The notes below the pieces were generated by a model, which was given only the letters and a program-made list of their open reading frames with translations, made no database searches and was not told where the DNA came from. Shown here one piece after another: positions 50,978-59,048 of a DNA stretch of 64,000 bases. Made by a program: the position numbers and the translations under genes. Location: NCBI GenBank assembly GCA_963739515.1, contig CAVUAO010000003.1:496001-560000 (forward strand). Direction: 5' to 3'. This DNA comes from JBFYTX01 sp963739515. Lineage in GTDB: Bacteria; Chloroflexota; Dehalococcoidia; Dehalococcoidales; RBG-16-60-22. The first letter of the stretch is position 1; the number at the start of each line of letters is the position of its first letter.

Positions 50978-52294
50978 ATGATTACGAAGACTTCCGTAGC
51001 GAGGCTGGCAGTATTTCCCCAGACGGCCGAGGTCAATAAAAAAGACCATCTGGTCATCGGCGGGTGCGATACCGTAGACCTCGCCAAAGAGTACGGGACG
51101 CCTTTATATATCTTCGACGAAACCGAAATGCGCCAGCGCTGCCGGGAATTTAAGACGGAGTTCGGCAAGCGTTACGCCAGCACTACCGTCAGCTATTCGC
51201 CCAAGGCTTTTATCGCCAAAGCCATGATTAAGCTGGTGGAAGAAGAGGGGCTGGACCTGGATGTGGTATCGGGCGGGGAGCTGGCTTTCGCCCGGGCGGC
51301 GGGTTTTCCGGCGAACCGAATTCACTTCGCCGGCAACAACAAGTCCGCTGAGGAGCTCGAACTGGCCGTAAAGGAAGGCATCGGGCACATCGTGGTGGAC
51401 AACCTGCCGGAGCTTCATATGCTGATTAAGATAGCCGGTACGAAAAAGGTTACGATACTGCTGCGCCTGAACCCCGGCGTCGACCCGCATACCCATAAAT
51501 ACAACACGACCGGCATCGCCGACTCCAAGTTCGGCTTGCCCAAGGCCGACTGGGACGAGGCGGTAAAGACGGCGCTGGCAGCGAAGAACCTGAACGTCGA
51601 AGGACTGCACTTCCATATCGGCTCCGGGTTATTCGAGTTCGAGCCTTATTTAAAATCGCTGGACGAGGTACTGACGTACGCCGCGGAGATAAAGCGAAAA
51701 TACGGTTTCGCGACCAGGCTGCTGAGCATCGGCGGGGGGTTCGGGGCGCAGTACGTCGTGGACGCCGTGCCGCCGCCGATAGCGGAATTCGCCGAGGCGA
51801 TTATCAACCGATTGACCGAACGCTGCCGCGAGCTCAAGCTCGAAACGCCTCGGCTCATGATTGAGCCCGGAAGAAAAATAGTAGCCACGGCGGGCGTCGC
51901 CCTCTATACGGTGGGGGTCATTAAAGAAATCCCCGGCATCAGGACGTATGTGTCGGTGGACGGCGGGATGGGCGACAATATCCGCCAGCCGATGTACGGC
52001 TCGGTGCAGGAAGCTTTAATCGCCAACCGGGCGAGTGTCAGGGATACCGCCACGGTGACGATATCCGGCAAGTACTGCGAAGCCGGCGACGTTTTGGTAA
52101 AAGAAATCGAGCTGCCCGAAGTTAAAGCGGGGGACATCCTGGCGGTGGCGGGCAGCGGCGCCTATTGCGTGCCGATGTCCAGCAACTATAACGCCGCGTT
52201 CCGTCCGGCAATCGTCTTCGTCAGAGACGGCCAGGCCCGGCTCATCCGGCGGCGCGAGACGCTCGAAGACCTGACCCGGCGCGATTTAGTTTAA
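50978..52294 (+). CDS. lysA: Diaminopimelate decarboxylase
   Basis: 438 aa from ATG 50978 (GTG 50969 is in frame but sits on the ribosome site GAGAGG). PLP enzyme making lysine from meso-diaminopimelate. PLP lysine in VSYSPKAF, glycine-rich phosphate site LSIGGGFGAQY, and the substrate loop KYCEAGDVLVKE (family CESGD) are visible; HFHIGS in the barrel as well. It precedes holB by 14 bases, so lysA-holB-ricT form a unit. Confidence 0.96.
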   Translation: MITKTSVARLAVFPQTAEVNKKDHLVIGGCDTVDLAKEYGTPLYIFDETEMRQRCREFKTEFGKRYASTTVSYSPKAFIAKAMIKLVEEEGLDLDVVSGGELAFARAAGFPANRIHFAGNNKSAEELELAVKEGIGHIVVDNLPELHMLIKIAGTKKVTILLRLNPGVDPHTHKYNTTGIADSKFGLPKADWDEAVKTALAAKNLNVEGLHFHIGSGLFEFEPYLKSLDEVLTYAAEIKRKYGFATRLLSIGGGFGAQYVVDAVPPPIAEFAEAIINRLTERCRELKLETPRLMIEPGRKIVATAGVALYTVGVIKEIPGIRTYVSVDGGMGDNIRQPMYGSVQEALIANRASVRDTATVTISGKYCEAGDVLVKEIELPEVKAGDILAVAGSGAYCVPMSSNYNAAFRPAIVFVRDGQARLIRRRETLEDLTRRDLV

Positions 52295-52308
52295 CGAGGA
52301 GACTCTCA

Positions 52309-53337
52309 ATGTGGCAGGTAATCGGGCAGGTGCGGGCGGTCTCTCTTTTACAGCAAAGCCTTAAAGCGGGCAAGCTGGCCCACGCCTATCTGCTGGTGGG
52401 TCCGCCGCACGTCGGCAAGATGACCCTGGCAATACTGCTGGCGCAGGCGCTCAACTGTGAAGCCGACGAAAAGCCATGCCTCGAGTGTGTTTCCTGTAAA
52501 AAGATAGCGGCCGGCACGCATGCGGATGTCCGGGTCATCGGCCTTTCCCAAAACGAAGACGAAGCGGAAGCCAAGGTCATCAGCATCGACCAGGTAAAAG
52601 AGATACTCCATTCGGCCAATCTCCCGCCGTTCGAAGGAAAGCACAAGGTGTTTATTTTCGACGGGGCCGAACTGCTCTCGACGGATGCCGCCAACTGCCT
52701 GCTGAAAACACTGGAAGAACCGGTCGAAAAGGTGACGTTTATTTTGCTCACGATTAACGACAGGTTATTGCTGCCCACCATCGTCTCGCGCTGCCAGCGC
52801 CTGGAGCTGCCGCCGCTTTCTATTAACGATGAAGTAAAAGCGCTCATGGAAAAACAGGGCATCGCATCCGAGCGCGCCAGACTGCTCGCGGGACTTTCCC
52901 ACGGCTGCCCGGGGTGGGCCCTGGCCGCGGCGGTCGACGAGAAGGAACTCCAGCGCCGCAACGAAGAAGTAAACCGCATGGTCGAAGTCATTAAAGCCGA
53001 TTACACCGAGCGCTTCGCATACGTCGCCCGGCTGGCCTCAGGGTTCAGTCAAAACCGGGGGGCGGTTTACGAGGTATTAAACCGGTGGCTCGATTACTGG
53101 CGCGACCTTCTGCTCATAAAACTGGGCAGCCCTGAAACGATTACTAATATTGACCGTAAGGACGAGCTTAGCGAAACGGCCGGGGGCTATCGACTGGCTC
53201 AAATAAGAGATTATATCGAGAGCATCCGGGCGGCGGCGGAACAGCTGCGGCAAAACGTCAACGCCAGGCTGGCGCTCGAAGTATTGATGCTCGATATTCC
53301 TTATAAGAAGGAGGGAGGTGGCGTGAAAAATGCCTAA
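52309..53337 (+). CDS. holB: DNA polymerase III delta prime subunit
   Basis: 342 aa AAA+ clamp-loader subunit. VGPPHVGKMTLA stands at the P-loop (the usual Ser/Thr after GK is Met here, as expected for the non-hydrolysing delta prime), followed by four zinc cysteines (CEADEKPCLECVSC) and VFIFDGAELLSTDAANCLLKTLEEP, a sensor region with ILLTINDRLLLPTIVSRCQRL (SRC arginine finger). It helps load the sliding clamp. Ends overlapping ricT by 8 bases. Confidence 0.93.
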   Translation: MWQVIGQVRAVSLLQQSLKAGKLAHAYLLVGPPHVGKMTLAILLAQALNCEADEKPCLECVSCKKIAAGTHADVRVIGLSQNEDEAEAKVISIDQVKEILHSANLPPFEGKHKVFIFDGAELLSTDAANCLLKTLEEPVEKVTFILLTINDRLLLPTIVSRCQRLELPPLSINDEVKALMEKQGIASERARLLAGLSHGCPGWALAAAVDEKELQRRNEEVNRMVEVIKADYTERFAYVARLASGFSQNRGAVYEVLNRWLDYWRDLLLIKLGSPETITNIDRKDELSETAGGYRLAQIRDYIESIRAAAEQLRQNVNARLALEVLMLDIPYKKEGGGVKNA

Positions 53338-54124
53338 CATCGCAGGTATACGTTTTAATCGTGCCGGTAAAATATATTACTTTGACGCGGGGGACATCGC
53401 CCTGGCGGCCGGCGACTACGCGGTAGTGAAAACAACGCGGGGTCTGGAACTGGGGCACGTCGTCATCGCACCCGGGCAGGTCGTGGCGGGGGAAACGGGG
53501 GAAACGCTGAGTCCGGTGGTGCGCAAGGCGGAACCCGAGGACATCGCCAAGGACAAAGAGCTCGAAACCAAGGGGGAAGAAGCGCTGATCGAGTGCGGCA
53601 AAATGATTGCCGAGCTGCAACTGCCCATGAAGCTGCTGACCGCCGAGTACAACCTCGACAGCAGCCGACTGACGTTCCTGTTCAGCGCCGAGGAAAGGGT
53701 GGACTTCCGCGAGCTGGTCCGGCGACTGTCCGGCAAGTTCAAAGTGCGGGTGGAGTTGAGACAGGTGGGGAGTCGGGACGAAGCCAAATTGCTGGGGAGC
53801 TTCGGCCGGTGCGGTCGGGAGCTCTGCTGCGCCTCGTTCCTGACCGAGTTCACCCCGGTCTCCATCAAGATGGCCAAGGAGCAGGACCTGCCGCTTAACC
53901 CGATGAAAATTTCCGGGGCGTGCGGGCGGCTGATGTGCTGCCTTTCCTACGAGGGGGAACAGTACAAGGCCATGAGGGAGAAGATGCCCAAGGTGGGCCA
54001 GCGGGTATCGACCAGGATGGGCGAGGCGACGGTGGTGGGGAACAACCCGCTCAAAGAGACGGTGATGGTGGAACTCGACAGTGAGGCGACGGTAGAATTG
54101 CCGCTGGCGGAAGTCAGTTACTGA
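53330..54124 (+). CDS. ricT: PSP1-domain protein (RicT/YaaT-like)
   Basis: 264 aa. N-terminal barrel (GIRFNRAGKIYYFD, TTRGLELGHVV), then the PSP1 core with the cysteine motifs GRCGRELCCASFLTEF and GACGRLMCCLSYEGEQY. In Bacillus RicT joins RicA/RicF, holds Fe-S clusters and promotes RNA maturation by RNase Y. The gene directly after holB is a common bacterial arrangement. It converges with the HNH gene with a 7-base overlap. Confidence 0.94.
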   Translation: MPNIAGIRFNRAGKIYYFDAGDIALAAGDYAVVKTTRGLELGHVVIAPGQVVAGETGETLSPVVRKAEPEDIAKDKELETKGEEALIECGKMIAELQLPMKLLTAEYNLDSSRLTFLFSAEERVDFRELVRRLSGKFKVRVELRQVGSRDEAKLLGSFGRCGRELCCASFLTEFTPVSIKMAKEQDLPLNPMKISGACGRLMCCLSYEGEQYKAMREKMPKVGQRVSTRMGEATVVGNNPLKETVMVELDSEATVELPLAEVSY

Positions 54125-54636
54125 TAGAGGTATTTCTGCCACTCGTCCCGCTTGCTGAGGTAGTGATAAGGGACGACGAACAAGGGGCTGCCGGTGGGGG
54201 GGAGGGGCGTACGGATAAGCTTCATGTTGGCTTCTCGCGGGGTCTTGCCGGCTTTCTTCCGATTGCAGTCGGCGCAGGCGCTGACAACGTTTTCCCAGGT
54301 ATGCTCGCCGCCCCGATATCGGGGTATAACATGGTCGAGCGTTAAGTGGCGGCTTTTCTCTCCGCAGTACTGGCAGGTGTACTTATCCCGATTGAATATC
54401 TCGTAGCGGGTCATCTTTCTAGAGCGGCGCGGCCTCCGGACAAGCTGGGCGAGGCGGATAACGGAAGGGAGCTCGATGGTGGCGCCGACCGTGTGGATAT
54501 AGCCGAGGCCGTTCTCAATCATCTCCGCTTTGCCCTGGAAGATGAGGACGACGGCGCGGCGGGCGCGGCAGACGGTGAGCGGCTCGTAGCTCTGGTTGAG
54601 CACGAGGACGGGATGGTTAATCGTAGCTGTGTCCAT
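54118..54636 (-). CDS. HNH endonuclease
   Basis: 172 aa. C-terminal HNH domain: CQYCGEKSRHLTLDHVIPRYRGGEHTWENVVSACADCNRKKAG, with two CxxC zinc pairs and the DH catalytic pair. The N-terminal half (LVLNQSYEPLTVCRARRAVVLIFQGKAEMI) is the conserved companion seen in chromosomal HNH proteins of many bacteria, which are not linked to phage or restriction systems. DNA cleavage is expected; biological role unknown. Runs convergent with ricT. Confidence 0.93.
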   Translation of the reverse strand: MDTATINHPVLVLNQSYEPLTVCRARRAVVLIFQGKAEMIENGLGYIHTVGATIELPSVIRLAQLVRRPRRSRKMTRYEIFNRDKYTCQYCGEKSRHLTLDHVIPRYRGGEHTWENVVSACADCNRKKAGKTPREANMKLIRTPLPPTGSPLFVVPYHYLSKRDEWQKYLYQ

Positions 54637-54814
54637 AGGTAATCAAGCCTATTTTAGCGCAAAGAAAAGGGCGTGCAAGAAAAGAAAGCACAAAGCTTAA
54701 GGATCAAAGCTAAAACCATTGACAACATTAAAATAACAGAGTAGAGTTCAGGATATTGAAAAGTTGCCTCACCAGTCCCGTTAGCTCTTAACGACATTTT
54801 AAGGAAGCATACAA

Positions 54815-55771
54815 TTGACCAGGACAGCAATTATCGGGTGTGGGGTTAGCGGTTCTTATCTTTACAGAATGCTGAGCAGATACCGACCTGATATTCAGGT
54901 TGATATTTACGCAATCCCGGTGAATACTCAATGTAAAATAAGACCATGCGGCTGGATTGTCAGCTACCCGGAATTCAAAAAGCTCGGTGATGGACCGGGT
55001 ATGGACTTTGAACAATTTGTCATGGGAAGGTTTAGTGAGATTGAAATTGACGGCAAACGAATACCGGCAGAGAATGCCGTAATAAATAAGCCTCTCATGA
55101 TAGAAAAACTTTTAGGAGACACCAGCCTAATTTATGATACTCCCGATGTGTCGAAATACGATAGGATTATCGATGCAACTGGTAAAAGGACTTATTTTCT
55201 GCCAAGACCGAATGATGAATATGTCACGATATACCAGATGCGTGCTTTGGATAATAGTCAATCATATCCAAGGTTGAACGTACACTGGGATAGATACTGT
55301 AAAGACATGTTGTATTTAATACCTCTTGGCGATGGGACACTCCATATCGGTCATGGTTCTCTCATCACTTCTGAAATGTCAAAAAATGAAATAGCCAGAT
55401 ATATTTCGGGGAAAAAAATAGTATGCAGTTGCGTGAGCACCTTATGGTTTGGGGGACCGAATTTTCCGCTGGTGCGTGATAAATTTATCGCGATTGGCGA
55501 AAGCGCAGGAACTGTCGACCCGTTAAGCGGCATGGGCATCACCCCGGCTATGGATACTGCCAGAACACTGGTCGAACACTGGGATAATCCGCTGGAGTAT
55601 CAAAGACGTATAAAACATAAATATGCGTTCATGGCCAGACTGAAAAGGGCCCGTGACGGAGAAATTTCACTTATGAGGCTTTTTAATATCGCTATATCAG
55701 TTAGTAAAGAATATTCTTTAGTGGGCTTTCGTCCGGGCATTTATACAACGTTTAAAAAACTTACAGCTTGA
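54815..55771 (+). CDS. FAD-dependent oxidoreductase, geranylgeranyl reductase-like
   Basis: 318 aa from TTG 54815 after AAGGAAG. N-terminal Rossmann FAD site IIGCGVSGSYL, then a C-terminal FAD segment FIAIGESAGTVDPLSGMGITPAMDTAR as in geranylgeranyl reductases and related flavoproteins. Shorter than classical members (about 390 aa). Codon use and composition are distinctly AT-rich against its neighbours, and the upstream 54637-54814 gap is AT-rich too, suggesting transfer, perhaps from an archaeon. The substrate, possibly an isoprenoid lipid, is uncertain. Confidence 0.78.
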   Translation: MTRTAIIGCGVSGSYLYRMLSRYRPDIQVDIYAIPVNTQCKIRPCGWIVSYPEFKKLGDGPGMDFEQFVMGRFSEIEIDGKRIPAENAVINKPLMIEKLLGDTSLIYDTPDVSKYDRIIDATGKRTYFLPRPNDEYVTIYQMRALDNSQSYPRLNVHWDRYCKDMLYLIPLGDGTLHIGHGSLITSEMSKNEIARYISGKKIVCSCVSTLWFGGPNFPLVRDKFIAIGESAGTVDPLSGMGITPAMDTARTLVEHWDNPLEYQRRIKHKYAFMARLKRARDGEISLMRLFNIAISVSKEYSLVGFRPGIYTTFKKLTA

Positions 55772-55791
55772 TTTCGTGTTATAATCAAACC

Positions 55792-55866
55792 ATGAAACGC
55801 TCTTTAGTAGATATCCTCGTCTGCCCGGTGTGCAAGGGGAAGCTAAAGTCTAAGGGCGGTAGCTGA
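55792..55866 (+). pseudogene. Truncated Trm112/YcaR-like protein
   Basis: ATG 55792 to TGA 55866, 24 codons: MKRSLVDILVCPVCKGKLKS then GGS. The start matches the N-terminus of Trm112/UPF0434 small zinc proteins (about 60 aa), including the first zinc pair CPVC, but the rest is missing because the frame runs into the 3' end of queD. A TATAAT box lies at 55780-55785, so it may still be transcribed. Most likely the stump left after queD-side DNA joined here. Confidence 0.6.
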
Positions 55867-56218
55867 CGCCCTGCTCCGGAGACTCCCAGGCTTCTACAGC
55901 TTTTAAAGTGACGGGGGCATCCGAAAGCTTTTTCTTAAGCTCTTTAAAGATGGTGGACGCGATGTTTTCCGCGGAGGGGTTTATCTTATCGAAGGGCTTA
56001 ACGTCATTCAGGCAGACATGGTCATAGCGCTCCAGGATAGCGTTCAGATGTTTTTTCAGGTCAATAAAGTCGTAAGCCAGCCCGATTTTATTCAGCTTTG
56101 AGGCTTCAACTTTTACCACCACCTTATAGCGGTGGCCGTGGACGTTTTCACACTTGCCCTGATAGCCCCTCAGGTAATGGGCGGCTTCAAAATGCTTCTC
56201 GACAGTTATTTCGTACAT
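55850..56218 (-). CDS. queD: 6-carboxytetrahydropterin synthase
   Basis: 122 aa QueD/PTPS family. Zinc and catalytic residues: HFEAAHYL (His), CENVHGHRY (Cys and His pair), plus DHVCLND and the C-terminal EAWESPEQG Glu. Converts dihydroneopterin triphosphate to carboxytetrahydropterin for queuosine precursors; a QueG-like protein is elsewhere in the window. Precedes nothing on its strand, follows folK by 13 bases, so folP-folK-queD form one pterin unit. Confidence 0.95.
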   Translation of the reverse strand: MYEITVEKHFEAAHYLRGYQGKCENVHGHRYKVVVKVEASKLNKIGLAYDFIDLKKHLNAILERYDHVCLNDVKPFDKINPSAENIASTIFKELKKKLSDAPVTLKAVEAWESPEQGVSYRP

Positions 56219-56231
56219 TAGACCTCACCCC

Positions 56232-56723
56232 CTATTTGACGTCAAACTTGAGGACGCCCTGCTTCTCCTTGATCGCCTGGTTCAGTTCTCTAATCGTCTT
56301 TTTCAGCACCGGGTGAACGAGGTCGGGGGCGATTTCGGCGAGGGGCATCAGCACGAAAGACCTCTCCGCCATTTTGGGATGAGGTATCACGAGTTCGCGC
56401 GTATCCAGGACCGTATCGCCATAGAGAACGATATCGATATCGATGATGCGCGGCTCGCCCGACCGGCTATAGCGTCCCATTTTCCGCTCGATTCCCTTGG
56501 AAAGCGCCAGCAGCCCTTCCGGCGACAGGCGGGTGAAGACCTCAGCGGCGAGGTTCAGGAAACGCGGCTGGTTAACATTGCCGAGCGGCTCGGTGTCATA
56601 TATCGAAGACACCTTGCCCATCCTCATCCTCTCCGAGAGCAACTTCAAAGCCATATCCAGGTTGGCCTGGCGGTTGCCCAGGTTCGACCCGAGGCTAAGA
56701 TATACCGTCACGATATCAGTCAT
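56232..56723 (-). CDS. folK: 2-amino-4-hydroxy-6-hydroxymethyldihydropteridine pyrophosphokinase
   Basis: 163 aa HPPK. Start VYLSLGSNLGNRQANL, PLGNVNQPRFLNLAAEV, and the metal motif DIDIVLYGD followed by IPHPKMAERSFVLMPLAEIAP are diagnostic. It pyrophosphorylates hydroxymethyl-dihydropterin for folate synthesis. The ATG overlaps the folP end by 8 bases, so expression is coupled. Confidence 0.97.
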   Translation of the reverse strand: MTDIVTVYLSLGSNLGNRQANLDMALKLLSERMRMGKVSSIYDTEPLGNVNQPRFLNLAAEVFTRLSPEGLLALSKGIERKMGRYSRSGEPRIIDIDIVLYGDTVLDTRELVIPHPKMAERSFVLMPLAEIAPDLVHPVLKKTIRELNQAIKEKQGVLKFDVK

Positions 56724-57567
56724 TAATAGACCCCCTTCTTATAATAGCATCGCTCATACGGCAGACCAGCACCGTCTGCCGGACATCATGCACCCGTACC
56801 ATATCGGCTCCGTTGGCAATGCCGATGGCCGTTACCGCCAGGTTGCCTTCCAGGCGCTTTTCCGGCGGCAGGTCCAGCACCATGCCGATCATCGATTTAC
56901 GCGAAGTCCCCAGCAGGATGGGCTTACCCAGCACTTTAAGCTCAGCCAGGCGATTAATCAACTCCAGGTTCTGCTCCAGAGTCTTACCAAAACCGATACC
57001 GGGGTCGACGATAATGCTCGCGGCGGGCACGCCGGCCTCTAAAGCTATTTTAATCCCCGCGGCAAGGTCGGCCATGACCTTCGCCACGATGCCGGCTTTG
57101 GGCTGGACATCGCGCTGGTTGGCCATCAGGATGACGGGCACGCCGGCCGCGGCGGCGACCCGTGCAATGGCGGGGTCGCGTTTCAAGCCCCAGATATCGT
57201 TAATCAGACTGGCGCCGGCCCCAAGCGCCCGTTCGGCCACGGCGGCTTTATAGGTATCGATGCTGATGGGCACGGAAATTTCTCCGGCCAGCCGCTCGAT
57301 GGCAGGAACGACCAGTCGCAGTTCTTCATCGATATCAGAGCCGGGCTTCGTACCGGGCCGGGTGGACTCGCCGCCGACGTCGATGATATCGGCGCCTTCG
57401 GCCACCATGCGCCGCGCCTGTTCGACGGTCGCCTCAATATCGTCACCGAGGCCGTCCCCGGAGAAAGAGTCCGGGCTTAAGTTGACGACACCCATGACAT
57501 AGGTCTTTTCGCCCCAGCGGAATCCGGCACGGCCGATGGAAGTGGAAGGCAAGGTGGCTTTCATCAT
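56716..57567 (-). CDS. folP: Dihydropteroate synthase
   Basis: 283 aa TIM barrel. Signatures MGVVNLSPDSFSGDG, DVGGESTRPGTKP, and DPGIGFGKTLEQNL; the pterin-binding LINDIWGLK segment and GTSRKSMIG are in place. Joins hydroxymethylpterin pyrophosphate with 4-aminobenzoate. First gene of the folP-folK-queD unit; the gap up to tRNA-Cys (57568-57669) is AT-rich and likely contains the promoter. Confidence 0.97.
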   Translation of the reverse strand: MMKATLPSTSIGRAGFRWGEKTYVMGVVNLSPDSFSGDGLGDDIEATVEQARRMVAEGADIIDVGGESTRPGTKPGSDIDEELRLVVPAIERLAGEISVPISIDTYKAAVAERALGAGASLINDIWGLKRDPAIARVAAAAGVPVILMANQRDVQPKAGIVAKVMADLAAGIKIALEAGVPAASIIVDPGIGFGKTLEQNLELINRLAELKVLGKPILLGTSRKSMIGMVLDLPPEKRLEGNLAVTAIGIANGADMVRVHDVRQTVLVCRMSDAIIRRGSIND

Positions 57568-57669
57568 TTTTCAACCCATATTTTAGCACCTTCAGGGGTC
57601 TTGTGAAACTATAGATAACATGAACGTTGCATCGTTCGCGATTTTAGAATAAAATTAAAAGGTTTGCGG

Positions 57670-57745
57670 GGCGACGTGGCCAAGTGGTTAAGGCGGGGGT
57701 CTGCAAAACCCCTATTCGGCGGTCCGAATCCGCCCGTCGCCTCCA
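57670..57745 (+). tRNA. tRNA-Cys (GCA)
   Basis: Cloverleaf reads by eye: acceptor GGCGACG (57670-57676) with CGTCGCC (57735-57741), anticodon loop CTGCAAA with GCA at 57703-57705, T arm GGTCCGAATCC-like, discriminator T as in tRNA-Cys, and encoded CCA to 57745. Confidence 0.95.
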
Positions 57746-57774
57746 ATATTTTCATTATCCTCAGGAAATAAAAA

Positions 57775-57796
57775 ACGGGTTACAAACGTAACCCGT
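57775..57796 (-). terminator. Intrinsic terminator of the SH3-like protein gene
   Basis: Stem ACGGGTTAC / GTAACCCGT with loop AAAC, preceded on the plus strand by A residues (57767-57774), which are U on the minus strand. It ends the gene at 57821 and sits 30 bases after tRNA-Cys. Confidence 0.85.
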
Positions 57797-57820
57797 CTCT
57801 TTCAAGAACCATCGGCTTGC

Positions 57821-58078
57821 TTACATTAAACTTGGTTGCATTTCGTCTTCGTAGACCACGATTTCCCTTTTATCGGTACCGACGCGGACGTTGTAGATGT
57901 AAAAAAGCTGTCCGATGCGGGGACTTATCCAGTAGGATTTGGATATCTCACCGACCTGGCCGGCGTATTTATTAATGTCATTTTCCCGCTGGGACAGGCC
58001 CGACTCGCTGACGGGTTTGATGATGACTTTCTGTCCCCTGGCATATCTGGGCTTAACGACATTATTTTTCATAGCCAT
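57821..58078 (-). CDS. Small SH3-like (KOW-type) protein, unknown
   Basis: 85 aa, beta-rich: PRYARGQKVIIKPVSE, KYAGQVGEISKSYWIS, FYIYNVRVGTDKREIVVYEDEMQPSL. The pattern KxAGxxGEI and acidic end recalls short KOW/SH3 barrels. No catalytic motif. Basic N-terminus. It has its own terminator and stands alone between tRNA-Cys and repeat copy F. Function unknown. Confidence 0.7.
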   Translation of the reverse strand: MAMKNNVVKPRYARGQKVIIKPVSESGLSQRENDINKYAGQVGEISKSYWISPRIGQLFYIYNVRVGTDKREIVVYEDEMQPSLM

Positions 58079-58180
58079 TTGCGCATAATAATACGAAATA
58101 ATGGATTTGTCAATATTTCGCCAAGGATTTTGTAAAATATTTATATCACCTTAAAGTTTTGCCCTCCGGTTACTTGACTT

Positions 58181-58288
58181 ACCTCACCCCTTGCCCCTCT
58201 CCAAACTAGAACTTAATTGCCCACGAGAATAATTATGTTTGGAGAGGGGGGGAAAAAGAGGGGCTAACGCCCCTCTTAAACGCCCATT
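58181..58288 (-). repeat. Intergenic inverted-repeat/terminator element, copy F
   Basis: ACCTCACCCCTT, left arm CCCCTCTCCAAAC, right arm GTTTGGAGAGGGG (58237-58250), A run, tail hairpin AGAGGGGCTAACGCCCCTCT (58257-58276), then TAAACGCCCA. On the minus strand the tail hairpin is followed by U5, 18 bases behind the DinB stop. Confidence 0.85.
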
Positions 58289-58294
58289 CCAGTC

Positions 58295-58816
58295 TTAATG
58301 CCAACCGATACCCTGGCGCAGGCCGCGCACGTAAGCCGCCTGCCCGGCGTGCTGTAGACTATCGCTCATGATAATGATGAGCATCAACCCTACCGTGGGC
58401 GGCGGTTTGAAAGGCATGCCTTCCATCGGTTTGTCCAGGTCGGCCTTTTTCAGCGTCGGGAAGTATTTCTGCGATCTTTCCAGCACGGCATTAAAGTACG
58501 CCAGCGCCGTTTTGCCTCCGGGCGACTTGAACTTAGCGAGGTCTTCCGGTTTCATGCCGCCACCGGATTCCTTGGGGTCAGCCGGTCGCCCCCACTTCTT
58601 ATACCAGCCGTCTTTAATCCACAACTGCTCCTCGCCCATCAGAGCGGAAATCTGTATATCCTGGAAGCGGGTCGGGTGCCAGAGCAGCCAGCCGATGCTG
58701 TTGGAGTCTGGCTTGGGCTGCCAGTTCATATCCGCGACCGTCAGCCCTTTGAGGGTAAATTCCCAGGTCCTCGAGATACCGCCGTATCCCATTGAAAGCA
58801 TTTCGTGAAGTTCCAT
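58295..58816 (-). CDS. DinB-like four-helix protein
   Basis: 173 aa. Helical protein with the DinB/DUF664 layout: His4 near the start (MELHEM), WLLWHPTRFQDIQI in helix 2 and SDSLQHAGQAAYVRGLRQG in the last helix, giving three metal-binding histidines. Relatives include thiol-dependent enzymes (bacillithiol or mycothiol S-transferases) and unknown proteins. Tryptophan-rich middle. Isolated gene. Exact reaction unknown. The region 58817-59004 upstream is AT-rich without recognisable genes. Confidence 0.85.
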   Translation of the reverse strand: MELHEMLSMGYGGISRTWEFTLKGLTVADMNWQPKPDSNSIGWLLWHPTRFQDIQISALMGEEQLWIKDGWYKKWGRPADPKESGGGMKPEDLAKFKSPGGKTALAYFNAVLERSQKYFPTLKKADLDKPMEGMPFKPPPTVGLMLIIIMSDSLQHAGQAAYVRGLRQGIGWH

Positions 58817-59048
58817 AGATTCCTCTCTTTCTAAACTAAAATTATATGATAGTGTGTATACATGATAATATATAATGAAGATTTCATCAAAGTCGCGGTA
58901 AACTTTAACATTCCAGCGAATACTGTTGTCATCATATTTGCCCGCATGTGACCGGCGAACGAACCAAAAAGAAATTTACGCTTTTTTAATTACGATAAAT
59001 CAGTTATAATTTTAAAGACCTCATCATAACCGGAAGGATTTTTCAGAA

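Noticed and set aside
54118..54636. Restriction or homing endonuclease
   Set aside because: The HNH protein has the conserved chromosomal N-terminal half, a housekeeping neighbourhood, and no methylase or intron-like context.
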